A stretch of DNA of 64,000 nt from Brevundimonas sp. (GTDB lineage Bacteria; Pseudomonadota; Alphaproteobacteria; Caulobacterales; Caulobacteraceae), in NCBI RefSeq assembly GCF_004210735.1, contig NZ_SDZL01000003.1, positions 16,420 through 80,419 on the forward strand. The letters run 5' to 3'. Positions 18,203 through 28,203 of the stretch are shown in pieces (positions within the stretch are counted from its first letter, which is position 1; each line of letters starts with the position of its first letter). The translations under genes were made by a program, and so were the position numbers. The notes below the pieces were generated by a model that saw nothing but the letters and a program-made list of their open reading frames with translations, had not been told where the DNA came from and ran no database searches.

Positions 18203-18721
18203 ATGATGCGTTCGATGCTGTTTCTGGCGATCCTTGTGGGGGCCTCGGCCTGCGATCAACTGGCCGCGCCCGTCCGGAAATCGCCCCTGCCGCCGGTGGC
18301 CGCGCCGAACATTCCCCGACCGCTGACGGCGAGCGGCGCGCCCGTCACCCTGTCGCCCGCAGCCGCCAACAGGCAGGAAGCCGCCTCGGTCACCGAGGTG
18401 GTGGTGCTGCGTGGTCAGGGCGACACCACCATCAAACTGTTCGGTCTGGCGGGCGGCGACCCCGCCATGAACGGCCTGCACACCTATCTGGCGGTCTTCA
18501 TCGATCCGGCCCAGGGCTGGCGCGTGTTCCAGATCGGCGACTTCCTGTCGTTCCGGGTCGTGGCCAGCTCGCCGGGTCGCGTCGATCTGGAGGTGCGTGA
18601 AAGCACTCACAACCCTGACACGGGCGTGATCGGTCAGGCGACGCGCCGGATGATCGTCGGCTTCGCGCGGGGGCCGCAGGGCGAACCGCCCGCGACGATC
18701 ACCGTCACCCCCGCGCGATAA
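18203..18721 (+). CDS. Predicted lipoprotein of unknown function
   Basis: The protein has 172 residues. The signal peptide MMRSMLFLAILVGASACDQL ends in the lipobox ASAC. A proline-rich spacer follows, then a compact domain with VVVLRGQGDTTIKLFGLAGG, LHTYLAVFIDPAQGWRVFQI and VDLEVRESTHNPDTG. I do not recognise the domain. The start at 18203 follows a GGGG ribosome-binding site; an in-frame ATG four codons earlier is possible. It is divergent from ruvX and upstream of gatC, from which it is separated by 73 bases. Confidence 0.75.
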   Translation: MMRSMLFLAILVGASACDQLAAPVRKSPLPPVAAPNIPRPLTASGAPVTLSPAAANRQEAASVTEVVVLRGQGDTTIKLFGLAGGDPAMNGLHTYLAVFIDPAQGWRVFQIGDFLSFRVVASSPGRVDLEVRESTHNPDTGVIGQATRRMIVGFARGPQGEPPATITVTPAR

Positions 18722-18794
18722 GTCGCATCTTCTTGTGAAACCGGGCTCGCGGGGCTAATCCCGGCGCCTGATCCTGTCACGTTTGGAGGGCCGC

Positions 18795-19082
18795 ATGGCC
18801 ATCGACGCCGCGACGGTGCGCAAGGTCGCGCATCTCGCCCGCATCAAGACCCCCGAAGACCGCCTGGAGCCGCTGGCCCAGGAACTGAACGGCATCCTGA
18901 ATTGGATCGAGCAGTTGAACGAGGTCGACATCCAGGGCGTCGAGCCGATGACCTCGAACGTCGCCCAGCCGATGCGCCTGCGCGACGACGTCGTCACCGA
19001 CGGCGCCAAGGTGGACGCGATCCTGTCGAACGCGCCGAAGTCGGCTGACGGCTTCTTCGTCGTGCCCAAGGTGGTCGAGTAA
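18795..19082 (+). CDS. gatC: Aspartyl/glutamyl-tRNA amidotransferase subunit C
   Basis: The protein has 95 residues: MAIDAATVRKVAHLARIKTP, LNGILNWIEQLNEVDI, VEPMTSNVAQPMRLRDDVV and SADGFFVVPKVVE are the standard GatC landmarks. GatC stabilises the GatA-GatB complex. The ATG at 18795 sits behind a strong GGAGGG site. It lies three bases before gatA. Confidence 0.97.
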   Translation: MAIDAATVRKVAHLARIKTPEDRLEPLAQELNGILNWIEQLNEVDIQGVEPMTSNVAQPMRLRDDVVTDGAKVDAILSNAPKSADGFFVVPKVVE

Positions 19083-19085
19083 GCC

Positions 19086-20564
<1,479 letters not shown>

Positions 20565-20574
20565 TTTCCTGAAC

Positions 20575-20643
20575 CCTCTCCCAGCGGGAGAGGGAGGGAC
20601 CCGCGCGAAGCGGGGGAGGGTGAGGGGTTACGCCGTTGGCCGA
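20575..20643. repeat. Left inverted repeat of the DUF559 cassette
   Basis: The tip palindrome CCCTCTCCC agc GGGAGAGGG is followed by AGGG, a small stem (CCCGC gcgaa GCGGG), and the inner block GGAGGGTGAGGGGTTACGCC. The inner block overlaps the TTG start of the nuclease gene. Read inward, it matches the right repeat (20978-21051) base for base in the first 25 positions and in about 22 positions of the inner block. Only the small stem differs. Confidence 0.9.
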
Positions 20644-21055
20644 TGATACGCGGACAGAACGAGCACGAACCCTTCGCCAGCGCCAAACCTGGGCCGAGGA
20701 TAGGTTGTGGCAGGCCATTCGCGGCGGACGTCTCGATGGCCTGAAATTCCGGCGACAGTATCCGCTGGGGCGCTATTTCGCGGACTTCGCCTGCGAAAAG
20801 GCCCGGCTGGTCATCGAACTGGATGGCGGGATACATGAGGATGACGACCAGGCCAGCCATGACCTGATCCGTCAGAACGAGATCGAGGCGCGCGGCTGGT
20901 TTGTGCTGCGATTTTTGAATGAGGAGGTCGAGACCGACCTTCAACGTGTGCTGGATGCTGTACGGGCTCAGGCCCATATGGCCGACGGCGTAACCCCTCA
21001 CCCTCCCATCGACTTTGTCGATGGGGCCCTCCCTCTCCCGCTGGGAGAGGGCTAA
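20636..21055 (+). CDS. DUF559 domain endonuclease-like protein (PD-(D/E)XK/Vsr-like fold)
   Basis: The protein has 139 residues. Landmarks of DUF559 are [34 protein letters not shown] and [13 protein letters not shown], with candidate catalytic residues D50, E61, D63 and H67, and the segment [19 protein letters not shown] stop at 20621 leaves TTG at 20636 as the only upstream start in frame. The start codon lies in the left inverted repeat, and the last 25 or so residues (ending ALPLPLGEG) are translated from the right one. The gene interrupts gatA-gatB. A DNA-cutting or nicking role is inferred from the fold only. Confidence 0.85.
   Translation: MADDTRTERARTLRQRQTWAEDRLWQAIRGGRLDGLKFRRQYPLGRYFADFACEKARLVIELDGGIHEDDDQASHDLIRQNEIEARGWFVLRFLNEEVETDLQRVLDAVRAQAHMADGVTPHPPIDFVDGALPLPLGEG
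20978..21051. repeat. Right inverted repeat of the DUF559 cassette
   Basis: It is the mirror of 20575-20643, with the same tip palindrome and inner block. The second stem is different: ATCGAC ttt GTCGAT here, CCCGC gcgaa GCGGG on the left. It is translated as the C-terminus of the DUF559 protein and ends 15 bases before the gatB start. Confidence 0.9.
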
Positions 21056-21065
21056 AGATGACGAC

Positions 21066-22568
21066 ATGACCGACACTGCAACGAACTCGAAACTCATCCA
21101 GGGCCGCACGGGCGCCTGGGAAATCGTCATGGGGCTGGAAATCCACGCCCAGGTGGCGTCGAAGGCCAAGCTGTTCTCCGGCGCCGCCGTCGGCTTCGGC
21201 GCGGGGCCGAACGAGCAGGTGTCGCTGGTGGATGCAGGCTTCCCCGGCATGCTGCCCACGCTGAACAAACACTGCGTCGAACAGGCGGTGAAGACCGGCC
21301 TGGGCCTGAAGGCGCAGATCAACACGCGCAGCCAGTTCGACCGCAAGAACTACTTCTATCCCGACCTGCCCACCGGCTATCAGATCAGCCAGCTGTATCA
21401 CCCGATCGTCGGTGAAGGCGTGGTCGAGGTCGAGGCCGAGGACGGCAGCTTCTTCAACGTCGGGATCGAGCGCCTGCACCTGGAACAGGACGCGGGCAAG
21501 CTGATCCACGACCTGTCGCCGACCGAAAGCTATGTCGATCTGAACCGCGCGGGCACGGCCCTGATGGAGATCGTCTCGCGTCCCGACATCCGCTCGCCGG
21601 AAGAGGCGGTCGCCTACGTCAAGAAGATCCGGACTATCCTGGTCTATCTGGGCACCTGCGACGGCGACATGGAAAAGGGCAATCTGCGCGCCGACGTGAA
21701 CGTGTCGGTCTGCCGCGCCGGGAACTATGAGAAGTTCAAGGCCACCGGCGACTTCAGCTATCTGGGCACGCGCTGCGAGATCAAGAACGTCAACTCGTTC
21801 CGCTTCATCAGCCAGGCGATCCAGTACGAGGCGCGGCGCCAGATCGAGATCCTGGAAGACGGCGGTTCGATCACGCAGGAAACCCGCCTGTACGATCCCA
21901 CGGCCGGCGAAACCCGCTCCATGCGCTCCAAGGAAGAGGCGCAGGACTATCGCTACTTCCCCGACCCCGACCTGCTGCCGCTGGAGATCGAGCAGGCCTG
22001 GATCGACGACATCAAAGCCAACCTGCCCGAACTGCCGGACGAGAAGCGCCGTCGCCTGATGGCCGACTATGGCCTGTCGCAATACGACGCGGTGGTCCTG
22101 ATCTCGGAACAGGCCAAGGCGGATTATTTCGAGGCCGCCGCGAAAGGTCGCGACGCCAAGCTGGTGTCCAACTGGGTCACGAACGAGTTGTCGGCGCGCC
22201 TGGCCACCGACGGTCGGGACTTCAGCGACAACCCGCTGCCCGCCGCCCACGTCGCCCAGCTGGTCGAACTGATCGAGACGAACGTCATCTCGTCCAAGAT
22301 CGCCAAGGAAGTCTTCGACCACGTCTGGAACGGCGAAGGCAGCCCCGCCGAGGTTGTGGAGAAGCACGGCCTGAAACAGGTCACCGACACCGGCGCCATC
22401 GAAAAGGCCGTGGACGAGATCATCGCCGCCAACCCTGACAAGGCCGCCGCCGTCGCCGAAAAGCCCCAGGCCATCGGCTGGTTCGTCGGCCAGGTCATGA
22501 AGGCCACCGGCGGCAAGGCCAACCCGGCCGCCGTCAACGACATCCTGAAAGCTAAGCTGGGGCTATAA
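21066..22568 (+). CDS. gatB: Asp-tRNA(Asn)/Glu-tRNA(Gln) amidotransferase subunit B
   Basis: The protein has 500 residues. The start [20 protein letters not shown] leads into [20 protein letters not shown], the conserved GatB opening. [23 protein letters not shown]-type ([11 protein letters not shown]), [15 protein letters not shown] and [16 protein letters not shown] follow. The YqeY-like C-terminal domain is present to KAKLGL. It transfers ammonia onto misacylated tRNA. Separation from gatA by the DUF559 cassette is unusual, because the repeat sits right at its ribosome-binding region. Confidence 0.97.
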   Translation: MTDTATNSKLIQGRTGAWEIVMGLEIHAQVASKAKLFSGAAVGFGAGPNEQVSLVDAGFPGMLPTLNKHCVEQAVKTGLGLKAQINTRSQFDRKNYFYPDLPTGYQISQLYHPIVGEGVVEVEAEDGSFFNVGIERLHLEQDAGKLIHDLSPTESYVDLNRAGTALMEIVSRPDIRSPEEAVAYVKKIRTILVYLGTCDGDMEKGNLRADVNVSVCRAGNYEKFKATGDFSYLGTRCEIKNVNSFRFISQAIQYEARRQIEILEDGGSITQETRLYDPTAGETRSMRSKEEAQDYRYFPDPDLLPLEIEQAWIDDIKANLPELPDEKRRRLMADYGLSQYDAVVLISEQAKADYFEAAAKGRDAKLVSNWVTNELSARLATDGRDFSDNPLPAAHVAQLVELIETNVISSKIAKEVFDHVWNGEGSPAEVVEKHGLKQVTDTGAIEKAVDEIIAANPDKAAAVAEKPQAIGWFVGQVMKATGGKANPAAVNDILKAKLGL

Positions 22569-22574
22569 CCGAAC

Positions 22575-22723
22575 CCTTCTCCCCTCGGGGGAGAAGGTGG
22601 CTTGCGGAGCAAGACGGATGAGGGGGCTGTTCGCCGCGCCCTCGACATCAAACCGTTTGCCCGCTGACAGCGCCCCCTCATCCGAGCGCCGCTGGCTCTC
22701 ACCTTCTCCCCGAGGGGAGAAGG
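22575..22723. repeat. 150-bp structured inverted repeat (CCTTCTCCCC tip), copy 3
   Basis: It has tip palindromes at both ends, a left second stem CTTGC gga GCAAG, conserved GGATGAGGGGGC, and the mirrored block on the right. The centre is the reverse complement of the centre at 7881-8030 (shared GTCAGCG and TTTGATGTCGAGGG-type stretches), so this copy is inserted in the other direction. It lies between convergent genes gatB and the RcnB-like gene. Confidence 0.9.
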
Positions 22724-22731
22724 CAGAAGAA

Positions 22732-22759
22732 AAAAGGCCCTGGCGATCCGGGGCCTTTT
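22732..22759. terminator. Bidirectional intrinsic terminator (gatB / RcnB-like gene)
   Basis: AAAAGGCCC and GGGCCTTTT form a perfect nine-pair stem around a ten-base loop, with A- and T-tracts at the two ends. It lies between two convergent genes and works on paper in both directions. Confidence 0.85.
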
Positions 22760-22772
22760 CAGTGTTCGACGC

Positions 22773-23759
22773 CTACCAGCGCCAGGCGTCGTGGATCACG
22801 TCTATGATCTGTCCGTCGAACCGGTCGACCAGATAGATGTTGTTGTCGACCATGACCCACATCGTCCCCGCCGGCGGCCACGGCAGGCCCCAGGCGGCGT
22901 AGTCGCGGATCTCGTAGCGCCAGAACAGCGAGGGCAGGTAGCTGCCTTCATGGAAGCGCTGGCCCCAATAGCTGCGCGGGACGTTGTAGTAGCCGTAGCC
23001 CGGCGCGAAATAGAAGCCGATCCGCACGCCCGACCAGCCGCGGAACCGGTTGTCGTGCCGCCACCAGTCGCCACGGTTGTGACGACGGCCCCAGTCATTG
23101 CGCCACTGGTCGCGGTTCCAGCGATTGCGCCATTCCTGACGGTCGCGGTCGCTGTTGTTCCAGCCGCCACCGGGACGATTGGGCCGATCCGGACGGTCCG
23201 GCCGATCGGGTCTGTCGGGGCGATCCGGCCGGTTCGGGCGGCCTTGATCGGGACGCCCCGGCCGATCCGGGCGGTCCGCATCCGGGCGACCTTGTCCCGG
23301 CCGATCCGGGCGATTGGGACGACCCTGATCGGGACGACCCGGCCGGTCTGGACGACCGGCGTCGGGTCGACCTTGCCCGGGACGGTCAGAGTTCGGACGC
23401 TCGGAACCGGGGCGATCCGGCCGATTCGGCCGCTCCTGACCCGCCGGGCGATCCGGCCGTTGCGGACGGTCGGGCCGATTGGCGCTGTCGGGGCGCGAGG
23501 GCGCGGAGGGCCGACCCTCGGGCCGGCCGGGGCGTCCTTCGCGCGGCTGGTCGCCGCGATCGCCGCGTGTTGGGCGACCCTCCTGACGGCCAGGGGCGGC
23601 GCCGCCTTCGGACAGCACGGGGCCGGGGCCCCGTCGGGCGTCACGCTCGGCGCGCTGGGCGGCGCGTTGGCCACCGTCCTGCGCCAGAACCGCCAGCGGC
23701 GCCGCGGCCGGAACCGCGAAACTGGCCAGGGCGGTGAACACCATCAAGGTGCGTTTCAT
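22773..23759 (-). CDS. RcnB-like secreted protein with long Pro-Asp-Arg repeat region
   Basis: The protein has 328 residues with a cleavable signal peptide (MKRTLMVFTALASFAVPAAA). Residues about 90-200 are built from RPDRPGRPDQGRPN-like units, strongly charged and disordered. The C-terminal 90 residues (VRIGFYFAPGYGYYNVPRSY, then YLPSLFWRYEIRDYAAWGLP and WVMVDNNIYLVDRFDGQIID) match the RcnB domain. RcnB in E. coli is a periplasmic protein of Ni/Co homeostasis; a metal role here is inference. Next to it lies a second RcnB-like gene in the same direction. Confidence 0.88.
   Translation of the reverse strand: MKRTLMVFTALASFAVPAAAPLAVLAQDGGQRAAQRAERDARRGPGPVLSEGGAAPGRQEGRPTRGDRGDQPREGRPGRPEGRPSAPSRPDSANRPDRPQRPDRPAGQERPNRPDRPGSERPNSDRPGQGRPDAGRPDRPGRPDQGRPNRPDRPGQGRPDADRPDRPGRPDQGRPNRPDRPDRPDRPDRPDRPNRPGGGWNNSDRDRQEWRNRWNRDQWRNDWGRRHNRGDWWRHDNRFRGWSGVRIGFYFAPGYGYYNVPRSYWGQRFHEGSYLPSLFWRYEIRDYAAWGLPWPPAGTMWVMVDNNIYLVDRFDGQIIDVIHDAWRW
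23165..23500 (-). repeat. Coding tandem repeat (RPDRP/GRPDQ units) inside the RcnB-like gene
   Basis: Degenerate 9- to 15-base units encode RPDRP, GRPDQ, GRPNRP and GRPDADRP. At least two longer stretches (GRPDRPGRPDQGRPNRPDRP type) occur twice. The array could change length by slippage. It is protein-coding repeat DNA, not a CRISPR array. Confidence 0.85.
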
Positions 23760-23871
23760 CGTCGTTATCCTGTACCGCCGGGAAAGGCGGCGTTGTCGGA
23801 ATAATCAGCCTGGCGCCATGAACGGCGGCTGAACGCGGGTCGGTGGCCGGATGGCGCTTTGGTCATGAAAA

Positions 23872-23901
23872 AAGCCCCGCAAGACAAGGCTTGCGGGGCT
23901 T
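23872..23901 (-). terminator. Intrinsic terminator of the second RcnB-like gene
   Basis: AAGCCCCGCAAG and CTTGCGGGGCTT form a 12-pair stem with a six-base loop. On the minus strand the stem is followed by a T-run. It lies directly after the stop at 23924. Confidence 0.9.
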
Positions 23902-23923
23902 CTTCTCATAACGGCGCCGGGCT

Positions 23924-24487
23924 CTAGAACACGCCGTACAGCACGCTGGCGATCAGGCCGGTGGCCACCGCCATCAGCACGATGTCATTGCCCGCATGCA
24001 CATATCGATAGCCGCGCGGCGCAGGCTGCAGGCCATAGAAATACGGGTCGTTCACATAGTAGCCGCGATAGGCGGCGGGCAGATAACCGCCCCGGCTCCA
24101 GCGATAGCCCTGATAGCGCGGCTCGACCCGGTAATAGCCGTGGCCCGGCGCATACCAGTAGCCGCTGCGGGCGCCGCGATAGTCGCGGAACTCAGCACGG
24201 CCCCGCCACCAGTCGCGGTTGTTGCGGTCCCAGCGGTCGCTGCGGCGGTCGTTGCGATAGTCGCGACGATCATCCCGGCGTTCGTTGCGCCAGTCGCGGC
24301 GATCCTCGCGCCGGTCCTGCCGGTAATCGCGGCGGTCATCGCGGCGATCCTGGCGATGGTCGCGATTGTCATGGCGTCGATCCTGGCGCCATTCGCGGTC
24401 GTTGCGGTTCTGGGCCGAGGCGGCCAGAGGCGCCGCCGTCGTGCTCAGCGCCAGGGCGACGATCGCGGCCTTGGTCAGGCGGTTCAT
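23924..24487 (-). CDS. RcnB-like secreted protein with Arg/Asp repeat region
   Basis: The protein has 187 residues. The signal peptide is [25 protein letters not shown]. Residues about 30-95 are [24 protein letters not shown] repeats, highly charged. The C-terminus ([60 protein letters not shown]) is the RcnB-type domain, ending in a hydrophobic VLYGVF. Its own terminator separates it from the larger paralogue. Periplasmic location is predicted; function is not known. Confidence 0.85.
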   Translation of the reverse strand: MNRLTKAAIVALALSTTAAPLAASAQNRNDREWRQDRRHDNRDHRQDRRDDRRDYRQDRREDRRDWRNERRDDRRDYRNDRRSDRWDRNNRDWWRGRAEFRDYRGARSGYWYAPGHGYYRVEPRYQGYRWSRGGYLPAAYRGYYVNDPYFYGLQPAPRGYRYVHAGNDIVLMAVATGLIASVLYGVF

Positions 24488-24640
24488 CTGTCTGCTCCGT
24501 TCAAAGGGGGGTCAGCCAACCCGTCGATGGCGTGACAGTCGGCTTCGGCGCATGAACTGTGGCTGAACGGCGGCGTCAGCCGCTTGCGGGGGTCCTGTCG
24601 ATGACCCAGATGAGACGACGCCTTCAACAGGGAACCGCCG

Positions 24641-25360
24641 ATGACCCGCCCGATCGAACTCTGGTACTGGCCCACGCCCAATGGCTGGAAGGTCTCGATT
24701 GCGCTGGAGGAGATGGGCCTGCCGTATGAGATGAAGCCCGTGAACATCGGCGCGGGCCAGCAGTTCACGCCGGAATTCCAGGCCATCAGTCCCAACGGCC
24801 GCATGCCCGCCATCGTCGATCCCGACGGCCCGGACGGCCAGCCCCTGTCGATCTTCGAGAGCGGCGCCATCCTGCAATATCTCGGGAACAAGTCCGGCCG
24901 TTTCTATCCCGCCGACATCCGCGCCCGGACCGAGGTGGACCAGTGGCTGTTCTGGCAGGTCGGCGGCCTGGGCCCCATGGCCGGCCAGACCCACCATTTC
25001 CGCCAGTATGCCCCCGCCATGATCAAGGATCAGCGCCAGCTGGCCTATGGCGTGGCCCGCTATACCAACGAGGTGAACCGTCTGTACGGCGTGCTGGACC
25101 GGCGCCTGGCTGACCGCGACTATGTGGCGGGCGACTATTCCATCGCCGACATGGCCATCTGGCCGTGGATCCTGCCCGCGCTTCAGGGCCAGACCCTGGA
25201 CGACTTCCCGCATCTGAAGGCCTGGCTGGACCGCGTCGGCGCGCGTCCGGCGGTCGTCAAGGGTCGCGCCCTTGGCGACGACCTGCGCTCGAACCTGGCC
25301 GCCAGTGGCAAGGCGGCCGAGGACGCGCGCAGGATGCTGTTCGGTCAACGCGCCCGCTGA
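24641..25360 (+). CDS. Glutathione S-transferase family protein (Ure2/YghU-like)
   Basis: The protein has 239 residues. The thioredoxin-like N-domain begins ELWYWPTPNGWKVSIALEEM and carries FQAISPNGRMPAIVD (cis-Pro) and SIFESGAILQYLGNKSGRFY (glutathione contact ES). The C-domain includes the N-capping motif DYSIADMAIWPWI. The TPNGWK active-site region is typical of the nu-class/YghU-YfcG branch, which binds two glutathiones and has disulfide reductase activity. Substrate is not known. A short hairpin follows at 25398-25415. Confidence 0.92.
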   Translation: MTRPIELWYWPTPNGWKVSIALEEMGLPYEMKPVNIGAGQQFTPEFQAISPNGRMPAIVDPDGPDGQPLSIFESGAILQYLGNKSGRFYPADIRARTEVDQWLFWQVGGLGPMAGQTHHFRQYAPAMIKDQRQLAYGVARYTNEVNRLYGVLDRRLADRDYVAGDYSIADMAIWPWILPALQGQTLDDFPHLKAWLDRVGARPAVVKGRALGDDLRSNLAASGKAAEDARRMLFGQRAR

Positions 25361-25397
25361 ACCCCGTTCGTAAACGCGACCTTTCCAGGACGTTCAC

Positions 25398-25415
25398 AGC
25401 CCGTGAATTCGGGCT
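25398..25415 (+). terminator. Weak hairpin terminator after the GST gene
   Basis: AGCCCG tgaatt CGGGCT followed by TT. The stem is only six pairs and the T-tract is short, so this is a possible terminator only. Confidence 0.45.
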
Positions 25416-25545
25416 TTGAGCGTTCATTGCATCTTAGCAAAAAAGTCCAGGAACGCCGTTCGCCATTAACTTTAACTTCAAGCGCGGCGCCGTTTCCTGC
25501 GTGTCAGAGGGCGGGTCCAGAACGGACCGGCTGGAGGACATGGCT

Positions 25546-25848
25546 ATGATCGCGCAAGAACTGGCGCACGAAGCGACCGAGGACGCGGGAATCCCGCTGC
25601 CCACCCCGGACATGGACGGCGACGACCTGTTCCGCCTGGGGCTGATGTATTCGACGGGGCAGGGCGGTTGCCCGGTGGACCGCGTCTCGGCCCACATGAT
25701 CTTCAACCTGGCGGCTCTGAAAGGTTCGGTCGAGGCGCGCATCTATCGCCGCGAAATGTCGGGCGAGATGGAGCGCGAGGAAATCGCCGAGGCCCAGCGC
25801 GCCGCTCGCCAATGGATCGACGCCGGCGTGGTCACCCTGGCGGCTTAA
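25546..25848 (+). CDS. Sel1-like small protein
   Basis: The protein has 100 residues. GGAGG at 25533-25537 stands eight bases before the ATG at 25546, which decides the start over an ATG two codons earlier (spacing too short). The core DGDDLFRLGLMYSTGQGG, VDRVSAHMIFNLAALKGSVE resembles one Sel1/TPR-like repeat, followed by a charged helix MEREEIAEAQRAARQWIDAG. Sel1 repeats bind proteins; the partner is unknown. It is convergent with the capsule-export lipoprotein gene, overlapping by four bases. Confidence 0.75.
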   Translation: MIAQELAHEATEDAGIPLPTPDMDGDDLFRLGLMYSTGQGGCPVDRVSAHMIFNLAALKGSVEARIYRREMSGEMEREEIAEAQRAARQWIDAGVVTLAA

Positions 25849-26600
25849 GTCGAGGCGTAGCCGCCGTTGATGGCGTAACTGAACCCGATCGGCAGGGCGT
25901 TGCGGAACTGGGTGAAGAAGTTGGCCAGCTCGCCCAGCGTCGTGCGCGGCACGAACAGGATATCGCCCCGTCGCACCGCGATCACCTCGCCTCGGCGCGG
26001 CCTCAGGTCCAGCACCCGCAGCATGCGCCGACCGCCCGGCCCGCGCCGGATCAGCGCCACCTGGCCGACCTTGGCCGTGGGCAGATAGCCGCCGGCCATG
26101 ATGATCGCCTGATAGGCGTCGATATCCCCCTGCATCTCGTACATGCCCGGCGTGCGCACCTCGCCGTCGACCCAGACACGGATCGGCGCGGCCTGGCGCA
26201 GCGTCACCTCGACCACCGGCCGGATCAGCTGGCTGGCGTAGGCCTGGCTGCACGCGGCCTCCAGCTCGGCGATGGTGCGGTCCGCCGCCATGATCTGCCC
26301 GACCAGCGGCAGGGCGACCCGGCCGTCCGGCCCGATCTTCATCTGCTTCGTCAGCTCGGTTGCGGTGGGCGTGGCGATCTCGATCTCGTCGCCGGGGTAC
26401 AGGACATATTCCGGCTCTGCGTCGGTCCAGTCGGCGAAGGGGATGTCGGGAAAACCATCGACGGACGCCGCCTCGACACGGCCGGCGCCGCCTGCGCCCG
26501 GGCGCGGCATCCGCGCGCCATTGCCCGCACATGCCGACAGGCCCGATCCGAGCGCGGTCAGGGCGAGGGCGGACAGAAACAGGCGGCGGTCGGGAATCAT
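25845..26600 (-). CDS. hfsD: Outer-membrane polysaccharide export lipoprotein (Wza/HfsD-like)
   Basis: The protein has 251 residues from the ATG at 26600. That start gives a proper lipoprotein signal (MIPDRRLFLSALALTALGSG, then LSAC); an ATG seven codons earlier exists. The Poly_export domain is clear (YVLYPGDEIEIATPT, IGPDGRVALPLVGQIMAADR), followed by a SLBB-type region (IRVWVDGEVRTPGMYEMQGD). Wza proteins form the outer-membrane exit for polysaccharide; HfsD does this for the Caulobacter holdfast. The divergent neighbour is the chain-length protein. The symbol rests on locus context. Confidence 0.85.
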   Translation of the reverse strand: MIPDRRLFLSALALTALGSGLSACAGNGARMPRPGAGGAGRVEAASVDGFPDIPFADWTDAEPEYVLYPGDEIEIATPTATELTKQMKIGPDGRVALPLVGQIMAADRTIAELEAACSQAYASQLIRPVVEVTLRQAAPIRVWVDGEVRTPGMYEMQGDIDAYQAIIMAGGYLPTAKVGQVALIRRGPGGRRMLRVLDLRPRRGEVIAVRRGDILFVPRTTLGELANFFTQFRNALPIGFSYAINGGYAST

Positions 26601-26717
26601 TCGCGGGCGTATCCGGATCACGATGACAGGAAGCTCGCTGCTTATGGGTAATCGTTGGTTAACGCCGCTGGCCCAAGGGTGACGCTGTTCTTCAGCGGAC
26701 GGATTCGCCCGACCTTC

Positions 26718-28154
26718 ATGCGCTCTGCGGCCTATGTCTCAGCCCGACCGAAATACGGCGTCCTGGACGTCGTCGGCCTGCTGTTCCGCGAGCTGGGGGT
26801 GATGGTGCTGATCTTCCTGCTGATCTTCGCGATCGGCGCGGCCGCCGTCCTGACGCTGAAAAAGACCTACACCGCCGGGGCCAGCATCTTCGCCGGCGTG
26901 GGCCAGGAATATGTCTATCAGCCCCGCATCGGCACGGCCGAGCGCGGCGCCGTCCCCCAGCAGGGCGAGGTGGTCCAGTCCGAGGCCGCGATCCTGAACA
27001 GCCGCGAGGTCAAGCGCCGCACGCTGGAGGCGCTGGGCCCCGCCGCTATCCTGGGCCAGGCGCCGAAATCAGGCGACGGCCAGCAGGCCGCGATGAAGGC
27101 CCTGACCGGTGGGATGGAGGTTTCCATCGCCCCGACCAGCCCGGTCATCGGCGTCAGTTACGAAACCGACGACGCCGACCGCGCCGCGCGCGTGCTGAAC
27201 ACCGTCGTGCAACAGTATCTGCTGTACCGGCGCGAGGTCTTCCAGGATCGCACCACCCCCGCCATCCGCGCCCAGAGAGAGGCCTTCCAGGGCGATCTGG
27301 ACGAGGCGGACAGCGCCTATGAAGCTTTCCTGACCACCAACGACATCGGCGATTTCGCCGCCGCCAAGGCGACCCTGGCCGCCGTCTATCAAACCACCTA
27401 CGCCGAGCGCCTGTCGGTGCAGGCCCAACTGAACCAGGCCGATCGCCGGCTCCAGACCCTTGTCGCGCAACAGGTCGGCACACCGGCCGAGATCGCCCTG
27501 CAGCAGGACCTGAACATCGCCGCCCAGGACCAGATCCTGCAACTGCGGACCGAGCGCGAGCAGCTGCTGTCCCGCTATCAGCCCGACGCCCAGCCGGTGA
27601 AGGATATCGAGGCGCGCATCGCCCAGCTGACCACCTATGTCGGCACCGGCTCGGCCGTCGGCGCCAAGGAGGTCCGCACCGGCCCCAACCCCGTCTGGGT
27701 CGAGCTGGAGACCACCCGCATCACCACCCAGGCCGAGCGCGATTCCCTGATGGCCCGCCTGGCCGTGCTGGACCGTCAGGTCGTCGATATCCGCGCCCGC
27801 CAGGCCCGCCTGACCCAGCTGGAATCCGAGAACGCCAACCTGGCCGGTAATCGCGAGGTGCTGACCGCCTCGATCCGCGAGTTCCAGCAGCGCGAATCGC
27901 AAAGCCGCGCCGATAACGCCCTGGTCGCCGCCGGCGCCGACAAGGTGACGGTGATCGAACGCGCCACCCCGCCCATCAGGGGCAAGAGCCTGAAGGCGCC
28001 GCTGCTGATCGCGGTCTTCCTGTTCGCCGGCTTCACCGCTCTGTGCGTCGGCCTGATCCGCATCTTCTCCCGTCGCGGTTTCCCGACGCCGCAGGTCGTG
28101 AGCCGCACGCTGGATATGCCGGTGCTGGCTGTCGCCCCGATGAAGGCGCACTGA
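26718..28154 (+). CDS. hfsA: Polysaccharide co-polymerase / chain-length determinant (Wzz-GumC, HfsA-like)
   Basis: The protein has about 478 residues. A Wzz-type domain with a first membrane helix (VMVLIFLLIFAIGAAAVLTL) and a second one near the C-terminus (APLLIAVFLFAGFTALCVGL) brackets a long periplasmic coiled-coil (about residues 200-400, rich in E/Q/R heptads). VIERATPPIRGKSLKAP is the usual end of such proteins. The cytosolic tail is short and lacks a kinase domain, so the kinase-like partner is the next gene. Start is uncertain: ATG 26718 is given, GTG 26679 and TTG 26655 are alternatives. Confidence 0.85.
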   Translation: MRSAAYVSARPKYGVLDVVGLLFRELGVMVLIFLLIFAIGAAAVLTLKKTYTAGASIFAGVGQEYVYQPRIGTAERGAVPQQGEVVQSEAAILNSREVKRRTLEALGPAAILGQAPKSGDGQQAAMKALTGGMEVSIAPTSPVIGVSYETDDADRAARVLNTVVQQYLLYRREVFQDRTTPAIRAQREAFQGDLDEADSAYEAFLTTNDIGDFAAAKATLAAVYQTTYAERLSVQAQLNQADRRLQTLVAQQVGTPAEIALQQDLNIAAQDQILQLRTEREQLLSRYQPDAQPVKDIEARIAQLTTYVGTGSAVGAKEVRTGPNPVWVELETTRITTQAERDSLMARLAVLDRQVVDIRARQARLTQLESENANLAGNREVLTASIREFQQRESQSRADNALVAAGADKVTVIERATPPIRGKSLKAPLLIAVFLFAGFTALCVGLIRIFSRRGFPTPQVVSRTLDMPVLAVAPMKAH

Positions 28155-28203
28155 TCCCGCCCGTGCTAGCCTGAATGATAACGGGAGCGCGCGACGCGAT
28201 TCG

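Noticed and set aside
23165..23500. Possible CRISPR-like or satellite array
   Set aside because: The repeats are in frame, encode RPDRP units within a signal-peptide protein, and have no constant spacer. They are coding repeats.
25467..25480. CtrA-type site (TTAA n7 TTAA) before the Sel1-like gene
   Set aside because: The two TTAA tracts are only two bases apart, not seven.
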